In this document: positions 1 through 8,500 of the stretch, piece after piece
Layout of the letters: the number at the start of each line of letters is the position of its first letter
How positions within the stretch are numbered: position 1 is the first letter of the stretch
DNA from: Acidobacteriota bacterium
Lineage (GTDB): Bacteria; Acidobacteriota; Thermoanaerobaculia; Multivoradales; Multivoraceae
Direction of reading: 5' to 3'
DNA length: 64,000 nucleotides
Assembly: GCA_026707325.1 (NCBI GenBank)
Contig: JAPOXA010000075.1
Span: 62,001 to 126,000, forward strand
Notes under the pieces: model-generated
The model's input: the letters and a program-made list of their open reading frames with translations, nothing else
Database searches by the model: none
Told to the model about the DNA's origin: nothing
Made by a program: the position numbers and the translations under genes

Positions 1-747
1 GTGAACCGCCAGTCGCAGCAGGTCGACAACTTCCTGGCCTCCGGCGTCGCCGCGATCGTCCTCAACCCGGTGGACCGGATCGCCATCGGCCCGGCGGTCC
101 GGCGGGCGAACGAAGCCGGCGTGCCGGTGTTCACGTCCGATCTCCAGGCCGTCGCCGAGGGAGTCGAGATCGCCGGTCACGTCGGCACCGACAACTACCA
201 GGGCGGGCTGCTTGCCGGCGAGGCGATGATCGAGGCGCTCGGCGAGGCCGGCGGCCAGGTGCTGGTGCTGCATTTCAAGCAGGCCAACTCCTGCGTCCTC
301 CGCGTGGACGGCTTCCGCCACGCGATCGGGGAGTACAACCGGGATCGGACCGAGGGCCGGATCGAGATCGTCGCCGAGCTCGAAGGCGGCGGTCTGCGCG
401 ACGAGGGTTACCGGGCGATGGCGGACGGCATCCAGGCCTATCCCGACCTCGCCGGCGTGTTCGCGATCAACGATCCCTCGGCGCTCGGCGCGCGCACCGC
501 GCTCGAGCAGGCCGGACGCGCCGACCAGGTGAAGATCGTGGGCTTCGACGGTGAGCTCGCGGGCAAGCAGGCGATCCGGGACGGCAAGATCTACGCTGAC
601 CCGATCCAGTATCCGGACCGGATGGGGGTCATGACGGTGCGGAACATCGTGAGCTATCTCGACGGCGAGGACTTCGAGCGCGTCCACCTGATCCCGACGG
701 CGCTCTACCGGCAGGCCGACGCCGAGCAGGATCCGGCACTCGACTGA
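1..747 (+). CDS. sugar ABC transporter substrate-binding protein (ribose/periplasmic binding protein type), 5'-truncated by window
   Basis: ORF open at window start; periplasmic sugar-binding signatures (GHVGTDNYQGGLLAGE, GVFAINDPSALGA, IVGFDGE); followed by ABC ATPase and permease. Confidence 0.88.
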   Translation: MNRQSQQVDNFLASGVAAIVLNPVDRIAIGPAVRRANEAGVPVFTSDLQAVAEGVEIAGHVGTDNYQGGLLAGEAMIEALGEAGGQVLVLHFKQANSCVLRVDGFRHAIGEYNRDRTEGRIEIVAELEGGGLRDEGYRAMADGIQAYPDLAGVFAINDPSALGARTALEQAGRADQVKIVGFDGELAGKQAIRDGKIYADPIQYPDRMGVMTVRNIVSYLDGEDFERVHLIPTALYRQADAEQDPALD

Positions 748-764
748 AGACGGCGCACAGCCAC

Positions 765-2303
765 TTGCTCGAACTCCAGCGGATCAGCAAGAGCTACCCA
801 GGCGTGGACGCGCTTCGCGCCGTCAGCCTGGCGGTAGGCGCGGGCGAGGTGCTGGGCCTGGTCGGGGAGAACGGCGCCGGCAAGAGCACGCTGATCCGGA
901 TCGTCTCGGGCGCGGAACGGCCGGACGGCGGCCGGATCGAGTTGGACGGCCGAGCCGCCGCGTTCGCGTCGCCGGCGGATGCCCGCCAGCGAGGGATCGC
1001 CGTGATCCACCAGGAACTCAGCCTGGTGCCGCAACTGAGCGTGCGTGAGAACCTCTTTCTCGGCGCCGGCTGGTCCCGGCGCGGCATCGTCCGCCGGCGC
1101 TGGGAGGAGCGGGAGGCGCGACGGCTGCTTCGCCTGCTCGAGATGGACATCGATCCGGGCGCCCGCTGTTCGGAGCTGTCCCTCGGCGCCCGCCAGGCGG
1201 TCGAGATCGCGAAGGCTCTGGCGCTCGAACCCCGGCTGCTGATCCTGGACGAGCCGACGGCGGCCCTTTCGCCGCGCGAGGCGCGTGCGCTGCTGCGCCA
1301 GGTGCGGGAACTGGCGCGCCGTGGGGCGGCCGCGATCTACATCAGCCACCGGCTGGAGGAGATCGAGGCGGTGGCTGACCGGGTCGCCGTGCTCCGCGAC
1401 GGCGAACTGGTGCGGAGCATCGACCGGCGCGAATCTGCCGGCGGCGACGACGGACTCGCGCCGCTCGATCGTGACAGGTTGATCGAGACGATGGTGGGCC
1501 GCGCCCTGAGCGCGGAGTTTCCCCCTCGACTTCCGGGGGCGATCGGTGAGACGCGGCTCGAGGTCCGAGGCCTGTCGGCTGGCCGCCGTGTCCGGGACGT
1601 TTCGTTCGATATCCGCCGTGGCGAGGTCCTGGGCCTCGCGGGCCTGGTGGGAGCGGGCCGGACCGACGTGGCGCGGATGATCTTCGGCGCTGCTGCGCCC
1701 GACCGCGGCGAGGTGTGGCTCGACGGCAGGCGGCTTGAACTCCGGTCGCCGCGCCAGGCGATCAGGAGTGGCATCTGTCTGCTGCCGGAGGATCGCAGAG
1801 GTGAGGGTCTCGTGCTGAGCCGAAGCGCGCGGGCCAACTTCGCGCTTCCCAACCTGGACCGCTTCCGGCGCTGGCGGGCTTTGGTCGATCGCCACCGCGA
1901 GGGGCGCGCCTTCAGCCGGTGGAGGGAACAACTGGACATCCGGCTTGTCCGGGCCGGCCAGCGGGTGGCGACGCTGTCGGGGGGCAACCAGCAGAAGGTC
2001 GTGATCGCCAGGTGGCTCGAACGTGGCGCCAGGGTCGTTCTCTGCGACGAGCCGACGCGGGGCATCGATGTCGGGGCGCGCTACGAGATCTACGAGTGGA
2101 TTCGCCGCATGGCGGCGGAGGGCAAGGCCGTGCTCCTGATCAGCTCGGAGCTGGAGGAGGTTCTAAGCATGAGCGACCGCGTGCTCGTCATGCACGACGG
2201 GCGGGTTCGGGGGGAGATTCTGGAGCCGGCGAACGCGGATCCGGCCGGCGTGTTGCGGACCGCCGCCGGTATCGGCCTTTCGGAGGCACCGTCCGTTGCC
2301 TGA
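765..2303 (+). CDS. sugar ABC transporter ATP-binding protein with two ATPase domains (RbsA/XylG type)
   Basis: Walker A GENGAGKST, LSGGNQQKV signature in second domain, two tandem nucleotide-binding domains; TTG start. Confidence 0.93.
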   Translation: MLELQRISKSYPGVDALRAVSLAVGAGEVLGLVGENGAGKSTLIRIVSGAERPDGGRIELDGRAAAFASPADARQRGIAVIHQELSLVPQLSVRENLFLGAGWSRRGIVRRRWEEREARRLLRLLEMDIDPGARCSELSLGARQAVEIAKALALEPRLLILDEPTAALSPREARALLRQVRELARRGAAAIYISHRLEEIEAVADRVAVLRDGELVRSIDRRESAGGDDGLAPLDRDRLIETMVGRALSAEFPPRLPGAIGETRLEVRGLSAGRRVRDVSFDIRRGEVLGLAGLVGAGRTDVARMIFGAAAPDRGEVWLDGRRLELRSPRQAIRSGICLLPEDRRGEGLVLSRSARANFALPNLDRFRRWRALVDRHREGRAFSRWREQLDIRLVRAGQRVATLSGGNQQKVVIARWLERGARVVLCDEPTRGIDVGARYEIYEWIRRMAAEGKAVLLISSELEEVLSMSDRVLVMHDGRVRGEILEPANADPAGVLRTAAGIGLSEAPSVA

Positions 2304-3720
2304 AGGGGTCGCGGAGTCCGCCGCCGGCCGGTGGCGTCGGAGGTCGCTGGACCTCGTGGGCCGCAACCTCTCGGTCGTCGTGCTGGTCCTCCTCTGCCTG
2401 ATCTCGAGTGCGGCGACCTGGCGCGAACAGAACCCGGTCACGAGTCGTTCCGGCGCCGCGGTCGCGCGACAGGTGCTGGAGGCGTGCCAGACGCCCTGCT
2501 CGGTACTCGTCGTGGCGCGGGACACGGAGGCCGACCGGGTGTTCGTGCAGGCGATCGAACAGGGCCTCGACACCGCCGGCGCCCGGATCGCCGGCCGCGT
2601 GTTCGGTCAGCCGCGCGACGTGCGGCTCGAACTGGAGCGGATCGCCGGGGTCGGCGGTTCCTTCGACGCGATCGCCACCCACCGGATCGCGTCCGAGTGG
2701 GGGCCCGTGCGAACCGCCGGGACACCGGTGTTCGCGCCGAGGAGCTACCACTGGCCGACGTTCCTGACCGCCCGCAACCTGCTCAACGTGGTGAACCAGA
2801 ACGCGGACATCGCGATCATCGCGCTCGGCATGACCCTCGTCATCCTGACCGCGGGCATCGATCTCTCCGTGGGCAGCCTGCTGGCGCTGGCCGGCGTGAT
2901 CGCCGCGGTGACGGCGCAGGAGTGGTTCGGCGGCGCCGCGGCCTCGCCGGCCGGGCTCCTGGCGGCGATGCTGCTGGGTGTCGCGGCGGCTGCACTGGGC
3001 GGTCTCCTCAGCGGGACGATGGTCACCGCGTTCCGGGTGCCGCCGTTCGTGGCCACGCTGGGTCTGATGATGCTCGCCCGCGGCCTGGCGCTGATTCTGG
3101 CCGTCGGTCACCAGCGGCGGCTGGTGGGCGGGGGCGCGGAGGGTACGCCGGAGGCGGTGCGGGTCGACGCGGCCGTCTTCGCCTGGCTCGGCAACGGCAC
3201 CGTGTTCGGGGTGCCGAATCCGATCCTGCTCATGCTGGTCCTGTTCGTCGCCGCTCACCTGCTGATGACGCGGACGATGTTCGGACGCTACGTCTACGCC
3301 GTCGGCGGCAACGTCGAGGCGGCGCGCCTCTCCGGCGTGCCGGTGACCGCGGTGCTGCTCGCCGTCTACTGCCTGTGCGGGGCGTTCGCCGGTCTGGCGG
3401 GCATCGTCGACGCCTCCCGCTTCGAGGGCGGGCGGCCCAACGCCGGTGAGCTCTACGAACTGCAGGTCATCGCCGCCGTCGTGGTCGGCGGCGCGAGCCT
3501 CGCGGGCGGCCGCGGCCGGATCGCGGGAACGCTGATCGGCGCGATGATCATCGCCGTCATCCAGAACGGCCTGAACATCGCGGGTGTCGCGTCCTACGAG
3601 CAGAAGGTCGTGTTCGGGGCCCTGATCCTCGCCGCGGTGCTGCTCGACCGGCTTCAGCCGAAGATCGCCTCCAGGCGGGCCCGCATGACCCGGGCATCGA
3701 CGTCGACGCCGGTCCAGTAG
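2296..3720 (+). CDS. sugar ABC transporter permease (RbsC/BPD_transp_2 type) with extended N-terminal region
   Basis: GMTLVILTAGIDLSVGS signature, multiple hydrophobic segments; overlaps upstream ATPase by 8 nt. Confidence 0.9.
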   Translation: MPEGVAESAAGRWRRRSLDLVGRNLSVVVLVLLCLISSAATWREQNPVTSRSGAAVARQVLEACQTPCSVLVVARDTEADRVFVQAIEQGLDTAGARIAGRVFGQPRDVRLELERIAGVGGSFDAIATHRIASEWGPVRTAGTPVFAPRSYHWPTFLTARNLLNVVNQNADIAIIALGMTLVILTAGIDLSVGSLLALAGVIAAVTAQEWFGGAAASPAGLLAAMLLGVAAAALGGLLSGTMVTAFRVPPFVATLGLMMLARGLALILAVGHQRRLVGGGAEGTPEAVRVDAAVFAWLGNGTVFGVPNPILLMLVLFVAAHLLMTRTMFGRYVYAVGGNVEAARLSGVPVTAVLLAVYCLCGAFAGLAGIVDASRFEGGRPNAGELYELQVIAAVVVGGASLAGGRGRIAGTLIGAMIIAVIQNGLNIAGVASYEQKVVFGALILAAVLLDRLQPKIASRRARMTRASTSTPVQ

Positions 3721-4499
3721 CGGATCCCGGCGACGCCTTGGTTGACGAGCATGCCGAGGCCGTCGAGTACGGTGCAGCCGCGCGCGGCGGCCGCTTCCAG
3801 CAGGCGGGTTCTGGGCGGGTTCGGAATCACGTCGGCGACCACCATCGCGGGTCGGAGAGAGTCGAGTTCGAGCGGGAGTTCGGCGTCCACGTCCGGGAAC
3901 AGGCCGATCGACGTCGCGTTGATCACCACGTCGACGGAGTCCGGGAGTCGACAGGCACCCTGCCAGTGCTTGAACCGGGCGCTGGTCGCGGTGTGGTGGC
4001 CGATGTGCTGAGCGAGTTCTTCACCCCGTCCGCGGGTGCGGTTGACGATCGTGACCTCGGCCGCTCTTGCGAGTGCCAGCTCGACCGCGATCGCCCGTGC
4101 CGCGCCACCGGCGCCGAAAATCGCGACTCGCTTGCCGGCCGCCGGCGTCACTTCCTGAAGAGAGCGCAGGAAACCCTTGCCGTCCGTGTTCTCGCCGATG
4201 AAGCGGCCGTCGCCGGCGCGGACGACACAGTTCACCGCGCCGATCAGGCGGGCCGATTCGCCCAAGCCGTCGAGGTGGTCGATCACCGCGACCTTGTGCG
4301 GCAGCGAGCAGTTGAAACCGGCCCAACCCATTGCGCGGGCGCCGGCCACGGCAGCCGTCAGGCGGTTAGCCGGTACCTCGCAGTTCAGGTAGCGCCAGTG
4401 AAGGCCGTGGTGACGGAATGCCGCCTCGACCATCTCCACGGTCGGATTCTCGGACGCCGGGTCGGCGAAGGAACCGACGATCTGGGGGAGGAAGTTCAT
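3654..4499 (-). CDS. aroE: shikimate dehydrogenase
   Basis: NTDGKGF motif, GAGGAARAI nucleotide-binding loop, N-terminal shikimate-binding region. Confidence 0.93.
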   Translation of the reverse strand: MNFLPQIVGSFADPASENPTVEMVEAAFRHHGLHWRYLNCEVPANRLTAAVAGARAMGWAGFNCSLPHKVAVIDHLDGLGESARLIGAVNCVVRAGDGRFIGENTDGKGFLRSLQEVTPAAGKRVAIFGAGGAARAIAVELALARAAEVTIVNRTRGRGEELAQHIGHHTATSARFKHWQGACRLPDSVDVVINATSIGLFPDVDAELPLELDSLRPAMVVADVIPNPPRTRLLEAAAARGCTVLDGLGMLVNQGVAGIRYWTGVDVDARVMRARLEAIFG

Positions 4500-4562
4500 G
4501 TGCGGTGCCGGTCGGGCGGATAGTGTAGGGGGTCGCGGATCGAATCAACGAAGGAGGCAGCA

Positions 4563-5465
4563 ATGGCCAGACGCTTCGTACTCGCGCTTCTGATCCTGAC
4601 GGTAGCCGGCTGCGGCGGCGAGGAGACGGCCGATGTCGCGCCGACTCATCTCGGCGACTGCATCCTGCTGTCTCCGGTCGGCGATGTCCCCGACGACGTG
4701 TACCAGCACGGCGACGTCGTCGCCACGGAGGCCATGCCGCCGTTCACCAAGGAACTGCAAGTGTACGGGCTCAAGCTGGCGGCCCGCGACGACATCTCGG
4801 ACGACTTCCTGCGGCTGGTGGCGAAGACGATTTCCGAGTCGTTTCCGCGGGACGCCGGCCTCGACGCCGATCTCCAGCGCGAAGTGCTCGCGAACCACTA
4901 TCGCTACAGGGCCCTGATTCCGGTTCCGCTCGGCGACGACATGAGCTTCGCGGAGGAGAACGAGGAGCAGTGGACCGAGATCGAGAAGAACAACTCGGTG
5001 TGCGACATCATCATGCAGGGCACTCCCGTAGGGCCCGAGGGCCAGGTGATGGAGGTTGTCGAGCACATCCTCCACTACGTGACGGACATCGGCCTGCACT
5101 ACACGTTCCCGGAGGTGTGGGGCATCGCGGAGGACTCGGAACTTGCCCGGGCGATGGCGAAGGCCGTGGACGAGGGCTACTACCAGGCCGACCAGTACCT
5201 CGACATCGAAGACGAGGAGGTCCGTTTCCGCGTCCAGATGCAGGAGTTCGCGTACTGGTTCATCACGACGGCCTGGAATCTCCAGGCGCCTTACGGCCCC
5301 GTGTGGGAGGAGGAATGGACGATCCGCGACCAGGATGAGCTGCGGGAGAAGCTGCCCTCGATGTACTCTGCCTACGAGGAGACGGCGGCACGTGTGATGG
5401 TCGCTCCCAGCCTGGAGACACTGCAGGAGATCGGTCCGACTCGGGCTGAGGAACGGGGAAACTGA
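4563..5465 (+). CDS. putative lipoprotein of unknown function
   Basis: N-terminal hydrophobic segment followed by lipobox-like LTVAGC; no family recognised. Confidence 0.7.
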   Translation: MARRFVLALLILTVAGCGGEETADVAPTHLGDCILLSPVGDVPDDVYQHGDVVATEAMPPFTKELQVYGLKLAARDDISDDFLRLVAKTISESFPRDAGLDADLQREVLANHYRYRALIPVPLGDDMSFAEENEEQWTEIEKNNSVCDIIMQGTPVGPEGQVMEVVEHILHYVTDIGLHYTFPEVWGIAEDSELARAMAKAVDEGYYQADQYLDIEDEEVRFRVQMQEFAYWFITTAWNLQAPYGPVWEEEWTIRDQDELREKLPSMYSAYEETAARVMVAPSLETLQEIGPTRAEERGN

Positions 5466-5471
5466 GCCTCT

Positions 5472-5500
5472 TTCCGGGCGCGCTGGAATAGCGCCCGGAA
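5472..5500. terminator. GC-rich perfect stem-loop (10-bp stem TTCCGGGCGC/GCGCCCGGAA, 9-nt loop) after the putative lipoprotein gene
   Basis: Direct reading of inverted repeat; no downstream T-tract, so terminator function is tentative. Confidence 0.5.
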
Positions 5501-5563
5501 TCGGCCAAGTTACACGTTGCCGGTCCTTTACCGCCCACAGGCGGGGTAAAGTAGGCGGTTCGC

Positions 5564-8500
5564 ATGACGATTCTGCTCCAGAGTCAGCCGGAGCCTTCAC
5601 GGGGCGATGTCGACCCGCTGTTTCGCGAGGCGGAGCAGCGCGCGCGCGCGTTCTCCCTGTTTCCCGAGCCGGGTGACACGCGGGTCGGCGGAGGCGCCGG
5701 GCGCATCTCGGGGCTGATCTCCGAGCGGCGCATCCGCCAGACGCTCAAGCGACTCGCCAGGCTGGAAGTAGACGAGTACATTCGCCGCACGGTGGCCCCG
5801 GCCGAGGATCCGGGTCGCGTCGGCACCGGCGCGGTGCTGGCCGCGACGACCTGGGATCTGGTCGAAGAGCGCAATCACGGTCCGCTCTACGCCGCCGTGT
5901 TCGAGACCGGGACCGACGGCCACAGGCGGCGTTTCGGCGTGCTGGCGCAGGAGCGCTCGGTGCAGAACGGCGTGTGGATGCCGGAGCACCACGAGCTCGC
6001 TGTCGATGTGATCCGCTCCTTCGCCCGCCGGGCTCTGCCCGTGGTCGCCCTGATGGACACGCCCGGGGCGGACGCGGGCGAGGAGGCGAACCGCGGCAAC
6101 CAGGCCCACTCGATCTCGCGGTTGATCGCCGAGATGGCGCAGCTCCACGTGCCGACGGTAGGGATCGTGCTGGGAAACGGCTACTCGGGTGGAGCGATCC
6201 CGCTGGCCACGACGAATGTTCTGCTATCGGTCCGGGACGGCGTGTTCAACACGATCCAGCCGCGCGGGCTGGCGAACATCGTCCGCCGCTACGACCTGTC
6301 CTGGGAAGAGTGCGCGAAAGCGGTCGGCGTCTCGGCATACGAACTCTACGAGCAGGGCTATCTCGACGGCGTGATCGACTTCGTTCCCGGCGAGGGCGGC
6401 GACCGATTGGCCTGTTTCGAGGAGGCGGTAGCCACTTCCATCGCCCTGGTGGAGCAACGGGCGAGTCTGTTCGTGCGCGACGAACCGGCGGTGTTCGAGC
6501 ACTACCGTCGCAACACGCGGCGCTACGTCGACCCCTCCCGCAGTCTCTCCGTGCTCGAGGACTTCACCCACCTGTCGCGCCTGCGCAGCCCGGCGGAGCA
6601 GGCGAACGTGTTCGGTCTCGCGTTCCGATACCTGCGCTATCTCGGATTGCGGCGCCGTCTGAGTTCGGCGACCGTGTCGGGCTACGGTCGGCTGGCCGCC
6701 GCCGAGGTGCCGGCCGGAGCGGCCAGGGCGCGCCGGGAGCGGCAGCGCCGGGCCTCGTTCGAGCGCTGGCTCGACAATCCGCTGGCGGTTCGCTACGACG
6801 ACGTTCTGAGCCGGACCTACAAACGGTACGCTGCCGCTCGCGACTCGCTGCACGAGGGAAGGGGCCGGCTCGCGTCCTTCCTGCTCGGCAGCCGGGAGTA
6901 CCACTTCAACCGCGCCCGGGCCGAATTGCTGCTGGAGTACGGCTTCCATCTGTACAACCAATGGAAGGACGGGGCGGAAGACAACTTCGGGCGTCTGCTC
7001 ACCGTCATGCGGACGGCCGAGGAGGAAGGACTCGAAGGCGGGGGCCCGGCTTCCGAGCCGGGCGAGGTTTCGCAGGCCGCCGACCTCACGGTGCTCGACG
7101 TGATCCTCGAGCCGCAACTCCTGCGGCTGTTCCGGCGCGAGTGCGAGAACTTCATCTGCTTCGACCGGCTCTACGACCACATCTTCCTGCACCTGCGTGA
7201 GATCGCCAGCGAGGCGCGCGAGGAGAACGTGATCGCGCGGGAGTCGGTTCACCTCCTGCTGCGCCACTCGCTGAACGCGGCGATGGGGGAGCTGACGGCG
7301 GGGCTCGAGGGTGACGCGGCCGAGGAGGCCGAGGCTCGTCTGCGCAGGCAGTTCCGCTCCTGGTTGCGGCACTTCTCCCGGCACCCGAGGCGCGGCCGGC
7401 TGCTCAAGGCGGTGGCCGAGTGGAAGCGGCTCCAGATGCCGCGGATCTCGGAGCCGCTCTTCGGCCTGGTGACGTTCCTGTTTGAACGCCTGCTGCCGAA
7501 CTTCTACGAGGACGAGCAGGGGATCCGCGGCTACGACGGCCGCATCTCGCCCCGCAACATCGGCATCAAGGACTTCTGGAATCGTCTCGACGCCGCCTAC
7601 CGCGACCTGCTGCTCGAGGACGTCCTGGCCGAGCAGAAGCGAAACACGCCGCGGCGGCCTCAGGCGATCCTCGATCGCTTCTTCCACGACGTGCAGGAGA
7701 TCGAGGCGGACCGGATGACGGCCGACCCGGTGAGCTTCCCGGGACTGCGGGTCTCGATCGAGCGGGCGCTCGAGCAGGGAGTCACGCCCTGCGGGACCGT
7801 GGCGGCAGTGGCCCGGATCCGTACCGGCGCCCCGGGCGACGGCGAGGACGGCGCCGCCGCCGGGAACCGCGTGGGCGTGCTGGTCTCCAACCTCGCTTTC
7901 CAGGCAGGTTCGTTCGACATGGCGAGCGCGGAGAAGTTCTGCAAGCTCCTGCTCCGCTGTGCGGAGGAACGTCTTCCGGTCGTCTGCTTCATCTCCTCGG
8001 GCGGCATGCTGACCAAGGAAGGCGCCGGCGCCCTGTTCTCGATGTCGATCGTCAACGACCGGATCACGCGCTTCGTCCGCGACAATGGCCTGCCGGTGAT
8101 CTGCTTCGGCTACGGCGACTGCACCGGTGGCGCCCAGGCCAGCCTGGTCACTCATCCCCTGGTCCAGACCTGGTACTTCTCGGGCACGAACATGCCTTTC
8201 GCCGGGCAGATCGTCGTGCCCTCCCATCTGCCGATGGCTTCGACGCTCTCCAACTACCTGAGCGAGGTCGAGGGCGCCATGCACGGGCTCGTCGAGCATC
8301 CCTTCGGTGAGGAACTCGATGAGCAGCTTCGTCAGGTCGATTCGCAGATTCCGGTTCCCGAGGACACGGTGGATGCGGTTCTCCAGCGGCTGCTCCAGGA
8401 GGAACGACGCGTCGAGTTCCTGACCGCCCGCCGGCGCCGGCAGGAGGAAGCGGCGGTCGACGAGCCGGCGCCTCCGGACGCTCCCCGCCAGGTGCGGCGG

